Positions 21,737-34,700 of a stretch of DNA of 64,000 nucleotides are shown here, one piece after another; the first letter of the stretch is position 1, and each line of letters opens with the position of its first letter. The stretch is from Excoecaria cochinchinensis. Taxonomy: Eukaryota > Streptophyta > Magnoliopsida > Malpighiales > Euphorbiaceae. The notes under the pieces were generated by a model, which did no database searches, had not been told where the DNA came from, and saw only the letters and a list, made by a program, of their open reading frames with translations. The stretch lies in assembly GCA_947683425.1 (NCBI GenBank), contig CANTUQ010000035.1, forward strand, positions 6,805,001 to 6,869,000. Direction: 5' to 3'. Position numbers and translations under genes: made by a program.

Positions 21737-24323
21737 GCATATATGTGTAAGTATTATAAGTGAAGAGTGATAAAAATTAAATGAAAGTTGAATGTTCGAC
21801 ATATATAACATGTATTAAGAATAATATAAAAGTATGCAAATTAAATATGTGAATTTTGGAATTTTGTAATGTGTGTAATAGAGTGAACTAAGGCAAGGAA
21901 AGACAATAAAATAATATTCAAATGAAGAAATCAAGTGGAAGGATTTAAGGAAGGTGATGTGGGTTAATAAATAGTCATAAAATTTACATTAGATGATGAA
22001 TGGATAAATATAGGGAATGCCTATATAAATAATAATGTATAATCGGTTCAATATGAAATAAACTTAATTTGACAAAATAAAATGGAAGTGAATTGGAATG
22101 GAAAGAAAGAGTGGTGGTTGAATGTATACTTATATGTATATGAAGTATATTATAATTATTAATGTATTTTAATTATAAAACATGATTAATGGCGTGCGGT
22201 GAAGTTAAATCAGTGGAATATGGTAAGTAAATGAAATTTTGCGAGAAAATGATAATGGGTGATATTGAGATTTATTTCCCACATTTTATTTTTTGATTGA
22301 AATGTATATTGATCTTATTTTATATAAAGATCAAAGTTTTGATTTATTTAGATAACATTCAATGATGTTGCCCTATGTGATGAAAGGGTACGAAAAAGAA
22401 TAATATATTATGATGATGTACAATGAAAAATATGTATATCATATTAATAATGTGAAAAATAATAATAATAATATAATAATAAAATAATATTGCCCTATTT
22501 AGTAATCTGGTAGCCAAGTCTAGTTCAGGATATGTTGGCATGCCATAGGGACATAAGACCGCGGGAGTGAGCATGATGTCTCACTATTTTTATAGGTCAT
22601 TAATGGACCTATTCTGTATTCTTAAAAGTATATGTATTGGAATGTACTGGAGTAATCCTTCGGGGTTCTTCAGGTTTGGAATGTACTGGAGTAATCCTTC
22701 GCGGTTCTTCAGGTTTGGAATGTACTGGAGTGATCCTCTGAGGTCTCTCGAGTTATTGTGAACTCTTAGAGATTCACACCCTGTTTATCCTGTGCTTAGA
22801 GTCTGCCAGCATTGTACTATGGCAAAACAGTAAATTTCAAAGTCAATTGGTAAATGTGAAATAAAGGTGTAAATCAAGAAATTAAATGATGAATAAATAA
22901 AGCGGGGTAATTTGGTGAATTTAAATGATAAATTTTATAAGTCATATTAAACGTATAATCTAAGAAGTTAGATGGCAAGTATAAAAGTAATTGTGGATTA
23001 AAAAGCCATAAAATAACTTATTGACAGAAATACAGTAGAAGGATACTAATAGATAAAAGTGAAATTTAAAGTTTGATACATATGTATATATGTATATATA
23101 TATTTGGCTGAAAGTTAACTAATGTATCTTATGACTTCAAAGTATGATAAAGCTGATGGTCCTGTGATAAAAACTTTAATTGAGTAAATGATATCGGTTA
23201 ATGATTCCATGAAATTGGTAATATAATGAAATAGCTTTATGTACATATATGTATATAAACTTCATAATCGTGATTGAGTGTTACATACATACATATATTA
23301 TGGGTATTAGTGACTAGAGGGGAGCCATAATAATTGCCATATAGAGATGAAATATTAACTGCTATGTTAGAAGCATATTGACTTTTTATCAATCTATGAG
23401 ATTATATTAGTGATGTATGATTAATATCTTGTGCATCTTATCAAAATGCTAAGAAAATTCAGCATTTCAAAAGAATATTGAATGTATTGCATAAAAATGA
23501 TTTTACCTTGCAAATCATTCATATTTAATTTGGAGTTAAATAGCGACTGGTATATTAATTATAAATTATTATATTGATTATGAAAGGAAAAAGTAATTTG
23601 CGATATTAATATATGAATGATCAATTATATGTATATATTATGTTTATGTCTTGGATAAGTAAATTTGGTAGTCACCACTAAGCGTAAAGCTTAGCGCGTG
23701 GTTTATCCTCGCGCAGGTATAAGACAGGAATCAAGTGAATATCAGCACCTCTTCATAGAAGAAATATGAAATGGTAAGTATGGAAAGGAAGCGAAAGAAA
23801 TGGAATTTTTGTATTTGATAATTCGAATATTGGTTCTTGTGGCATGTACACTCCCTAGATAATTAGGATACTATTGTATCAAAGAATTTATATTAGATAA
23901 TTATTTATAGTTGATAGATGATGTATTATCATAATAGCTTTGTATTTTCTATAATTGATGTAAATAGTGAACTGGTGACATTATGAGTTATTATATAAAT
24001 ATGTGATTGGAATTAAATTGGAGGATGGGCAAAATTGTGTTGGAGTTTGAATTGGAGTAGGATGGTTGAATATGTATGTGATTATAGAAGTGTAAAGACT
24101 TTCTGTTTACAGGGGGATAGGCAATATTATAGGTGAGACGATAGGCAATATTATAGGGGAGACTCTGCCGAAATTTTGATAGAATTTAAGTAGCCTATTT
24201 GAGAATAATTGTGTGAATAGTAAGGTGTAATAGTTGGAAAAAAAAATTTACCCGGAATTTCGTAATGATTGTAAGAATAGCTTAAGACAATTAAATTATT
24301 ATGTACAGTAAAAGGGTGTTACA

Positions 24324-24761
24324 ATACTTGTTCTCAAACTCTTGGGCAAAGAAGTTCCATGCCAACTCATCCGGTCGCTGGGGATTCTGAAGCACCAATT
24401 TCTACCAGTCATAGGTTGGACCTTGCAGTAATGATACTGCACAAGTCACCTGCAGATTTTGTGAACAATTGATTTCTTGAAATATCCTTTCCATCGTTTC
24501 TAACCAAAACTCAGCCACCTCCTACTGATCCAAGTTAGTCCTACAAAACTCTTCTGCTCCTCTCTTTCTAACAAGGTCTGAAGGAGCCTTAGGTGCAGTT
24601 AATCTGTCTATACACTGCATCAACCCTTACACTAACATCAAATTATCAAGAGCTAGTCCCGGATCCTTAGCTTGAGGTCGCACAGGTGCGGGCTGATTAC
24701 CTCTCACTGGATTTACACTTCCCATCGTCTCTCCTACATTGTCACTCGGATCTGACTCCAT
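24324..24761 (-). pseudogene. gag: HostA gag, N-terminal part, decayed
   Basis: Minus-strand Gag from ATG at 24761-24759 (MESDPSDNVGE), through LTAPKAPSDL and VSLLQGPTYDW blocks comparable with TK1 (VTAPSAP, LSLLQGSAYDWW), to FFAQEFENKY at the LARD-A insertion point. Several stops replace codons (for example one after TYDW). The reading resumes at 611 with YVTKAYRE. Confidence 0.85.
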
Positions 24762-24866
24762 CTATACCCTACAAAAGACAACATCTGCGTTAGGCCACGA
24801 CTCTAGACAACTCACATACATCTAATCAATACTCTGACATCTTATTGTCCTAAACCATCTACCTAT

Positions 24867-24878
24867 GCTCTGATACCA
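24867..24878 (-). other. Primer-binding site, HostA
   Basis: GCTCTGATACCA is the reverse of TGGTATCAGAGC, five bases from the TGTAGCACC LTR border at 24884. Confidence 0.9.
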
Positions 24879-24883
24879 CAACT

Positions 24884-27504
24884 TGTAGCACCTCAATACC
24901 CCTTGGGAGGATATTAGGTCACCATACACTCATACACATACAAACTGACATCCGAAAGCGAAAATAGTACACATCCATGATACACACGTAGCAGAATATC
25001 TTTTAAACACAAGCTATAGAACATGCCTTAAACAAAACCTTATAGTTAGTTACATTGCATAAAATAGCTATTCTTTATACATTACAAACATTCTCTTACA
25101 TAAGCCTGTACATATCAATTACAAAAGCAATCTTTCCCTTTATCATTTACATAACATACACAAAATCGCTTTACATATATAAAAGCTGAACATTTACAAA
25201 GCTATACAAAAGTTCTATAACATGTACACAAAAGCTATGCCATATACAAAAGACTCCAACTTATACTCCTAGTGGCCTCGGCCTGCAGATGTCCAACCCT
25301 CACTGAACCTGTAAACCTACACGGGAAAACACCCGTGCTAAGAAATAATGCTTAGTGGGGATACAGCAAATAAAAGAGTTCTAACGAAGTCACAAGCATC
25401 AATCATCGAAACATACCAATAGTGGATATGCCAATTAATTAAGAGCATATAAAAGTAATAAGAATTTATCATATTTGTAATATACTAAACATCTTATCAA
25501 CATGCTTTATAACATATCTACCAATCTCATATAACCTATATCATGTTCATATTCTTCTAGTTCTAGCTATCGACTCATATAACATGTATTTCATATCATA
25601 GCATCTCATGGACAATTATATACATTTAAGCCTAGAAGCATACTTCTAGCCTATTCATGTACAATTATAACTTTACATATGCAATTATAAGCTCATATAA
25701 GCATCTCTAATGCAACAGTCATGTACCTCTATTAGCATTCTCTATAGCTTTTAACATATATTAACATCTCATATTCATTTAGCAAGTAATTAATAGCCTG
25801 ACTTCATGGTTAAACATATGGATACTGATAGACAGTATCAAACATCTAGAGAAAGGAGTCTCAAATCATCTAGAGATTAAAGTCTCAATTCATGTAGATA
25901 CCAATAGGTACAAAACATCTAGACACCCGTCAGTGCCAAACATCTAGCAGCTGCAAATCATCTAACCCTTTATAAGCATGCCTATCTATCCACTTCTGTG
26001 AACAACTCAGGCTTAATAATAAACTTCAAGTCCATTTCCATATACCATACTCTTATACAATTATCATGTTATTCTATTACTCATACAACTCAATAAATAC
26101 ATATATTAACTATACTTATCTATAAAAACATACATATAGTTAAAGTACAAGTACACAATTCATTATTCATTTCCATATTATATACATGTATTCATAAGTT
26201 TAACTCATTAAAATCTTCAAATAATGTATTTAAACTAATTTATACTCCATTTAGCATACATATATAACATTTGATATTGTTTGACAAAGAAATATGCAAG
26301 TTGAAGGTACCTCACAGTGGTAACCTTTTAGTTGTTACCGTGACGTAAGAAAATACAAAACAGAACTGAAAACAAGCATACCTCGCGGTGGCAACTATTT
26401 GGTTGTGACCATGAGGTCCAAAAAATGCAATTATGCCTTCTCTCGGTATTGGTCACGGTGCCAACCATTTGGTTGTGACCGTGACATACCAGAATAAGCA
26501 AAACAGAAGCAGAATCTCGAGACTGCTTCACTCCTTAATTGTGTATAGTCTATACTGATGTCTAAACCTCCATTTTAGGCAAAATTCCCTTCTTAACAAT
26601 TTTGCCCTGGGATGTTAAGTGTCATATGGAACAAGTTTCATGTAATTTGGATTTAAAATGAATGAGTTATGGCCAAGGGAACACAACTGGTTTCAGAATC
26701 CCTCCTACAGAATTTGATCTACACTTATGGTGAATCTTGAAGACCTTAGAGTCCTCAAATAGACAGAACTATTTCTACAACATTTACAGTCAAAGATCTT
26801 AAGGTTCTAACCCAATTAGCCTCATCCCTTATGGAGTTATAAAACTCATTTTACATCATAAATAGTTCGTATGGGTCAATATAGGCTTCAAAGACAATTG
26901 ACACAACTAAGCTTGTTAAAACAACCAACTTGGCCAAACCAATACACCCAATTCAAATTATAGTTCCCATACACATATATGAACATTAAAGCACAATCAA
27001 ATTGTTGGCATATGCCATTATCCATAGATTACACAACTAATACCCACATCCTTGATATTAGGGTTCTGTTCATGGGTCAATGTATTCATGGCAATCAAAA
27101 CAATCTCACTAATATGCTACACAATTATTCACTACAACTTATATCATATGTCACATAAAAACACATAAATCTCAAGCTAACAACACAAGCATTTTAATCA
27201 AACATAGCATATAATCCTTGACCTCAAAAAGCAGGTTGCTGAACACTCTATCTCTAGCCAGACCTTCCCCTTGCCTCTAGCCTTTATTTGATCCAACAAT
27301 TCTTGCACAATCATGCAAAACACCCTCTTAGTCCATTACTCAAACCTATCCAAATCCAAAATAGAAATTGAGATCCAGGAGATATACACAACTAGCAACT
27401 CTAACTTACCTTCTTGGTTTACTGCCTCACACCAATCCAATTTAGGTTTTCGAATTCAATTGAAAGGAAATGAAGCTTTACTTAATTAAAAGAGGAAAAA
27501 GTTA
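24884..27504 (-). repeat. HostA 5' LTR, truncated at its U3 end
   Basis: Starts TGTAGCACCTCAATACCCC and is related to soloM3. Its double hairpin (25320-25355) keeps the outer CTAAG/CTTAG pairs; a degenerate AGGCATGCCT block is near 25975 (AAGCATGCCTATCTATCC); a GTCACGGTGGC-type array is at about 26300-26485. By comparison with soloM3 it lacks roughly the last 500 bp of U3. At about 27505 it joins the plus-strand 3' end of TK2, so a deletion or ectopic recombination joined two elements here. Confidence 0.8.
26300..26485. repeat. Dyad array in HostA LTR (GTCACGGTGGC type)
   Basis: Three imperfect copies, 70-80 bases apart, of a dyad of about 38 bases of the form CACGGTGGCAAC...GTTGTGACCGTGAC, loop TATTTG or similar. 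The same half-site words occur in the TK2 tandem array, although the LTRs differ otherwise. Confidence 0.75.
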
Positions 27505-27732
27505 TCCGGGTTCAGTCAGATCTTTAGTATGATGAAGAGCCAAAAAGGATCTTGGATAGAGGAGTCAGACAGCTTTGGAATAAGCAGATAGCATTAGTTA
27601 AAGTCCTGTGGTAGTATCACGGTGTGGAGGAAGCTATATGGGAACCGGAAGAAGTTATGAGATTACAGTATCATCAGTTATTCGGAGCAGGTGAGAATTT
27701 CGAGGACGAAATTCTGTTAAGTGGGGGAGTAT
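27505..27732 (+). pseudogene. pol: TK2 chromodomain remnant and polypurine tract
   Basis: About 75 codons matching the C-terminus of TK1 pol (RILDKEIRQLRNKQI region through the chromodomain and NFEDEILL), with an in-frame stop (GTGGTAG where TK1 has TGGCAG). GAATTTCGAGGACGAAATTC is at 27695-27714, then the purine tract. Everything upstream is missing; the junction with the HostA LTR is at about 27505. Confidence 0.85.
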
Positions 27733-30198
27733 TGTAACACCCCAAAACCGCCCTAGTAGTTTGAGCCTGTCTGAGTCTGTTTGTGCCTATTTATGTTTAT
27801 ATGTGTGTGCGTACCTGTGTTCATTGTGGTGTTCCATGCATGTTAAGTTATGTAAGTGTGTGTGTTTATGTTAGTGATGTATGAGGAGAGGGTTGTGCTA
27901 GTGTGTGTTTGAGGATAGGGAAGTAGGGTATGCATGTGGGATCACTTTCCTATGGGAGAGTGACACTTGGCTTAGAGATTAGGATGAATTAATGAGTGAA
28001 TGAGAGAAAGGACAGCTGTAAACCATTTTGCTTCTTCTTCCTTTTCTCATTGCCTTCCTCTCCCTCACGCCATTGTCATCTTCTTTTTCCTTTTCCTCTT
28101 CTTTCTTTCTCCTTCCTTGCATATTTCTGCTCTTCCCTCCTTCCTTGGGTGATTGCTATAGCTGGGTTTGTGTCTCTTAAAGTTAAGGGTGAGTTTATGA
28201 AAGTTGTGTCTTAGGTTCTTCTCTTCCTCTTCATTAGGTTTAATTTTCATTTGTGTGTTATTCTAGAATTAAACCTGGTTGTGTTTGATTTGTGGTTCAG
28301 AAGAGCTTCCTAGAACGTCTAAAGGGAAAGAAAAGGCTAGTGGAAGCAGAGCTCATGATTAGGAGCAAAGGAGATCAGGTTTGGGAACGTTTGTATGATT
28401 TATGCATTTAGTTGGGTATTGATGTGCATTAGGATTATTGTGAAGTTAATGAACAATATTAAGTGAATTTGTATGTGTATGATGTGAATAATATTGATTT
28501 GAAGTGAGTTGTTTCAAGTGTGAGTAATGAGTTTAAGATTGTTGTATGGAATTCCTTTAAGAGGAAATATTACTCTTGAGAATTTTAAGTTTGATTATGT
28601 AATTATTTGATTTGAGCATGTTAATTGACTCGTATATTAGGATGTAAGTGAGAAAGAATGGATAGAGTGTTGGGTTGTGTAATTGGATGTTATTTGGAGT
28701 AGTTTTGCTGGAAATTATCGCAACAGGGCATGGGTCACGGTGGCAACCGATTTGGTTACCACCGTGAGGTCTGTCAAGGTTGCATTATGTCCAGAATTTT
28801 TAGTATGTCACGGTGGCAATGAATGTGATTACCACCGTGACCTACCTCAGATTTGCATTCTGTCCAGGATTTTGGTATGTCACGGTAGCAATGAAAGTGG
28901 TTACCACTGTGACCTACCTTAACTTTGTATTCTGTTTTGAGGACTTTGGTATGTCACGATGGCAATGAATTTGGTTACCACCGTGACCTCCCTCAACATT
29001 GCTTTCTGTCCACGGCTTTGGTATGTCACAGTGGCAATGAATTTGGTTACCACCGTGACCTACCCCAGTTTTGCATTTTGCTTTGAGGCTTCGATATGTC
29101 ATGGTGGCAATGAATTTGGTTACCACCGTGACCTATCCTGTTTTTGTAATAAATACTTAATTGTTAGTGTAAGATCTAAGTGTGGAATTAATGATTATGC
29201 ATATTCAGCGATATTGAATTAACGCTTCATTTTGATAACGTATTTAGTGTTTTTGAATAATGGATGATTTCTGTATGAATTCAATGATAGATTTAAATTG
29301 GATGATCTTAGCCTGCAAACTAAATAAGTGGATAGTTAGGCATGCCTAATAGAGTTATGTGTAGCTTTAGCCATGTTTACGATTTGGACCCTGATCAGGT
29401 CCCCCGATTGGATCTTCGTGATCTTCCTGTTGAATCTTACCTAAGATTCTATGTGAAAATATTGTGGAACAAGAATGGAAAGAATGCCTTGATGCCTTCG
29501 AGCGTCTATCTGATATGATTTGATATTGATGCCTCTGGGTATCTATGTGTACTCGTTATGTACGGTTTTGATCGAGCAGGTTATTTTGTGTTTTACATGT
29601 ATGAAGTCTGAATAATGATGTGTTGAAATAAACTTCTTATAGTATATGAATGATGTTGATTATTCAAATTTATTTTATGTGATACAAACTTATGAATGTG
29701 CCATCAGCATATGCTTTGCCTGTTAACGTCACTGTGAGTGGTGGTTATGCATTTTGTGTTCCCCACTAAGCGATTTCGCTTAGCACGGGTGTTTTATCCG
29801 TGCAGGTGTGGAAGGTTTTGGTATGCTCAGTCAAGGCGCACATCATCGAGAAGGCCATCACAATTAGGGATCGAAATTTTGTAGTATAGGCTTTCCTTTC
29901 TTTTATATTAGACGTAATATTTTGTGTACCCTTTTGGAATAGTAATTTTGAGCCTTTGTATATGAAATCTTTTGTAAAATGTACAGATTTTGCTTATGTA
30001 TATAAATAGAAAGAAAAATTTTACCCTGTTCTGTACCGCTGTGTATCTCTTCTAAGAATTTTTATTTTGTCTCGTTATTATGTATTTTTCGGTATTGTTG
30101 CTGTGTTTTTAGGTTTCGAAATGTGACACTCCTATCTATCGGGACCCTTCTTCCTCCTTTATGGTAGAAGTCTCCATGGTATAGGTAGGGGTGTGATA
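27733..30198 (+). repeat. TK2 3' LTR
   Basis: 2466 bp from TGTAACACCCC to GGGGTGTGATA (final CA decayed to TA). A diverged relative of the TK1 LTR: same start and PPT, intron-like segment (28189-28300), AGGCATGCCT block (29328-29355), hairpins and double hairpin (29766-29802). Instead of TCGCGA palindromes it has a 72-74 bp tandem array of GTCACGGTGGC dyads. Confidence 0.88.
28734..29145 (+). repeat. Six-copy ~73-bp tandem dyad repeat in TK2 LTR
   Basis: GTCACGGTGGCAA...TTACCACCGTGAC occurs at 28734, 28807, 28879, 28953, 29025 and 29098, spacing 72-74 bp. Each unit is a 13-bp-arm inverted repeat plus a linker resembling TTTGCATTCTGTCCAGGATT. Changes fall in the loops and linkers more than in the arms, though some arms have single changes (CACGATGG, CACAGTGG). 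Confidence 0.9.
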
Positions 30199-31795
30199 AT
30201 TAAAGTGTATTTTGATATCTAATGGTATATAATGGAACAAAAGGGCGAAGTATTGACAAACGAGTGTGTATGCAAAATTGTAATTAAAATTGATGTCTAT
30301 GTCGAATTTTGCATGTTGATATAATATGATATTTATATGAATTTTGATAAATTATTACCCTTAGTAGTTGTCTGGTAGTGAAATTTAGTACAGTATATAA
30401 ATGGCTAGTCATAGGGACATCAGTATATGCCGTGGTGGCAAGTCATGGTGACTTGCAAACTTAGACCAATGACGTTCTATAAGTCAGTATTGTGTAAAGT
30501 GTATGTATAGAGTAATCGAAGTGTAATTTGGCACCCTAGTGCCACTCCGACACTATCGAAGTGGACTGTGGCACCCTAGTGCCACTTCAATAGGTTAGGG
30601 TTATCGAGCCCAGTCCCGCATATCCACTCTAGTAATAACTACTGGGTGTTACTAGGGGCAAAGTTGAAAGGAATCGATTTAAAAGAGATTCATTGAAAAA
30701 TAAAGTGAATAAAGAGTAATGAAAGGACTAAATTAAAGAAAATAAAAAGTTTAAGGGCTAAAATATAATTTACCATGAAAATGAGTGATTAGCGGATTAA
30801 ATATAAATATTATAAAATTAAAAGTGAGTAATTATGGAAGTATAATTTGTTAATGGCATAATTGTAAATAAAGTAAAAAGAAGGACAATATAGTAATTTG
30901 ACAATAATACAGGGGCATTTTGGTAATTATGTAATTAAATTAATTGAGATAGTGATTAATAAAAAATTAAGAGAAAACAGGATTAAAGTGATAAAAATAG
31001 AAAGTTTGAGGGTAAAATTATAATTATGTACTTAATAGGTAAAAATAGTGTTAAATAGGTGAAAAGTGTAATTAAAAAGGATAATTATCCAAATAAGTGA
31101 TATTGTAGGGACTAAATGGTAAATTTGCCTTAAGTAGGTAGAGAATAGTAAAGTTAGGTAAAAATGTAGTTATAAGGGTGATATGGTAATTTTGATAAAA
31201 AATTGAGGTTAAAATGGTAATTTAGCATAAAACTGATAAATTAGGGACCTAAATGTAATTTGGTAAATTTATAAGGTTCAAAGTGGAATTTTAGTGTAAA
31301 AAGGGTAAATGAGTAATTAAGGGTAATTAAGAAGGGTAAAAATGGAAAAGAAGTTTAAATAAGGTTGAAAGTGTAAATAAAGAATAACTAAGGGTAAAAC
31401 AGTAATTACGTGAAAAAAAAGAGGACATAAATGGAATTAAGGTAAAAGAAGGGACATGGATGGTATTATGGTAAAAGTGGGGACACAAATGTAATTAATA
31501 AAAAAGTTAAGGGTAAGAATGGAAACCAAGGAAAAAGAATAAGGATAAAGATGTAATTAGTGAAATAATAAATTTAATAAAAGGATTAAAATGTATTTAG
31601 TGAATATTAACGTTAAATGCCTAATTATGTGGTTAATTTAGTAGATTAATTGAATAAATAAGAATAAAATAATTAATAGAATTAAATAGTAAAATTTAAG
31701 GAATAATTAATTTGTTATGGAAATTTATGGATTTGTAACCACCACTGGGCATGTTAATGCTCAGCACGTAGTTTATTTTGATTGCGTGTAGGTAC
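30199..31795 (+). repeat. LARD-B 5' LTR, part 1
   Basis: Matches 39344-40943. Contains paired GGCACCCTAGTGCC palindromes (30520-30590), a C-poor stretch (about 30700-31720), and the covarying double hairpin CTGGGCATG...TGCTCAG plus CACG...CGTG (31745-31788). Confidence 0.85.
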
Positions 31796-34700
31796 TGTAA
31801 CGCCCCCACCGTCACCCCCGTTGGAAGGACGCCGGCGGGCGCGCTACCCGACGCTCACTTACATACATGCACGCATACATTAAGCGGAAGCATACATTCA
31901 TACATAACATACCTACGAAGATACGGGGTAATAAAAAAAAACTTAACTTACCTTGCAGGCACAGACTGATCATGCAACAACTCACACACACGCAGGCACT
32001 CAGCGGAAGCATAAACACATGCATACATATGCTCATACAGCGGAGACATAAAGCAAATGATAAAACAAAGGAATAACTTAATATAAAAACATATTAACGT
32101 TTACATAACCCAAATATAATCTCTAGATCGCTATATATAATTACATATACAATATTACAGAAATACAAAAGCTGAAATACAGAAACTGAACAAAATACAA
32201 AACTTCTAAATCTTATGTGGCCGACCTTGCAGATGCGCGACTCAATCCGAACACAACCTGCCACCTGTACGGGAAGAGAGCCCGTGCTAAGCGATAACGC
32301 TTAGTGGGGAGAACACACAAGAAATATGGACGGCCATTCACAATGGTCGCCAAGGCATAACACATTCAAATGGCAAATGCGGATATTCATAACACATATA
32401 TAATCAGACTTGTATATTAAAGGCATTCATTCTAGAACTCACATTCATATCCATATACTCATGTTAAATTAAGCCAAAGCAAAAGCAATAACATACATAG
32501 TACAAATATCATCATGCAGAACTACATACAATCCCTCATGCATATACTTACTGGTTTCACCGAAGTAACAGATAGCAGCACTTCACCATGAATAATCTCT
32601 TGAAAATTTACACATGCACATATCATACCAAGGTACCCTTACCTTAGCGGAACCCGTTCACATGCAACACAATTATCAAGCAATATTACACCCAACCACC
32701 ATGCACCAATAAGAGGTACTAAAACATACTTCTATCATGTCACAAGACTCATACACTAAATAAAAACCCAGTGAATAGCATAAAATCACCACACTTCCTC
32801 TGCGCAACTCTAATCCATACAATATCATGCCATGAATTGCAAACACACAACAACGTACCAACACGCTGCGATAATAGAGCTCAAAGGAACATATAACATA
32901 TCATTACATTATGGCACATGCACTTACCGGACGTCGATCTACATGCATTGCATCACAATAAGATATACATTCTTTCACACATTTAACCATAGTATTCAAT
33001 GATGCAAGCCAGCGTACTTATACATATTAGCTTGCATGCTTACACTCCCAACTAATCAATTAATTCCATTCACAAAACAATATAGGCGGAAAAGCATATA
33101 CAAATACATACTTGAGTCACATTCGGACCACTCAGACTTTCATGATCACATTCAGAAAGATAGCTGATTCACATTACTGAAATCTTACCCAAACGGTCAT
33201 CATAATCTCATATTCATATCAGACAAAGCAACAGAATACCTGCTGACTCAAAATAGTGGATAACAAGTTTACTATCACCACCTTACGGGTGCGAATCGAA
33301 TACTATCACCACCTTACGGGTGCGTATCGAATACTATCATATAATTTTACTCAAACATTTTCTGAAGGGGATCTTAAATAAGATCCAAACACATTAAAAA
33401 GGATCGCGAGGATCCGAACACATAAAGGGTTCGCGAGGAACCAAACGGGGACCTGATTAGGGTGCAAACATTCACAAGTGCTGCAGCTAAGAGACTCTAT
33501 TAGGCATGCCTAACTATCCACTGAACTGACTCTAGCAGGTCATGCATAATACAAATGATGTTGTGAGTCACATAATATAATTCAACATGCATAAACCAGA
33601 GTATAGTAGACATATAAATAAGTTTATAATGTCAATCATGCCTCATATAATTCATATTGCAAAGTATATAATATAATACAGTCAACACACTTTAACATTA
33701 TCCAGAAATTCCAAAGCATATCAGAGTCAAGCATAGAAACGCTATCATGCCAGTGATTATCAATACAAAATCCTAATCATACGATAGATGAGGATAACTA
33801 AGTATAAACCATGCATAAACCAATCCATTCATCCCATAATATTCTAAATTGCATACATATATATATATACATACATATAGGCATATTCATATCATGGATT
33901 CATATTCGCATAACTCATATATTAACAGATATGAGGCTTAAGGGCACTCATAAGAAACTTGAAGTTCAAAACCACACACGCACGCCAAAGGAAACTCATT
34001 CGGCACAACTAAACTGTCGCGCTCGCGACAGACACCATAGTCTCTTCGCAGTGTGCGCGCGACGGGCTTCGTGATCGCGGGAAGGAGGGGAAAGTCGGGC
34101 TCTATCGCGCTTGCGACTATGTTGCGATCGCGATAGAGAGTCTAAGTTTTGCCATCGCGGGCTCGCAACGGATCGCGTGCTCGCGACAGTACAGGCCAGC
34201 ATTGTGCTCTGTCGCGATCGCGACGATATCGCGCTCGCGACAGAGAGCACATCAACGTTTGCTGTCGCGGGCTCGCGATAGCACAAGCCAAGATCACCGG
34301 TCTCTGTCGCGCTCGCGACAGTGTCGCGATTGCGACAGAGTCGGGATTCACAAAATCTGCGGAATTCTGCAGATTTCTCCCTCTTCCAAAACACACCCAC
34401 AACACACAAATCACATTCAAATGGTCTCTTACCTCAAATCCAGCCACCCATCAACATCAATAGGCACAATATAACATTTATCAACAATTAATTTCACACC
34501 AATTATCAATTCAAACTCACAATACCAATGATTTCCAAGACCCACAAATTACAGCAAAAACCACATCAATTCTCAAAATCACTACAATAATCCCATGCTC
34601 ATGCAAAATTACTTACTCAAACAAAACCCATAACATACATGCCTCATCAAGAACATATCACAACCAAAATTCCGGAAATTGTCAAGAACACATGCATAAA

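Larger units (their letters stand above)
612..24323 (+). mobile_element. LARD-A: large-LTR non-autonomous retrotransposon with nested insertions
   Basis: Two direct LTR copies (612-14708 and 16589-24323) surround an interior of only about 1.9 kb. After removing TK1 from the left LTR, and soloM1 and FB1 from the right one, the LTRs are about 4.55 kb each, larger than the interior. A tRNA-Met primer-binding site (14714-14725) and a polypurine tract (about 16574-16588) are present, but no gag or pol. This fits the LARD class: mobilised in trans by an autonomous partner. TSD ATACT on both sides is exact. LTR divergence looks low (scattered single-base changes). Confidence 0.9.
16589..24323 (+). 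repeat. LARD-A 3' LTR with two nested insertions
   Basis: Starts TGTAACGCCCC and ends GGGTGTTACA, followed by TSD ATACT. Net length without soloM1 and FB1 is about 4.55 kb. (AT)n at 16729-16777; small ORF copy at 19776-19877; double hairpin at 23678-23714. Where the 5' LTR has TK1, this copy shows the uninterrupted sequence (about 22632-22740), confirming that TK1 is an insertion. Confidence 0.92.

Noticed and set aside
27996..28214. 72-aa ORF rich in phenylalanine/serine at the TK2 pyrimidine-rich stretch
   Set aside because: Product of TTC/TCT-rich leader DNA; the frame crosses the candidate splice donor.
28683..29222. ORFs over the TK2 tandem array (VCHGGNE-type repeats)
   Set aside because: Period of about 73 bp is not a multiple of three throughout, so the repeat peptides are accidental.
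33996..34463. ORFs of 90-137 aa on both strands in soloM2
   Set aside because: Same stop-poor palindrome-array effect as in TK1.
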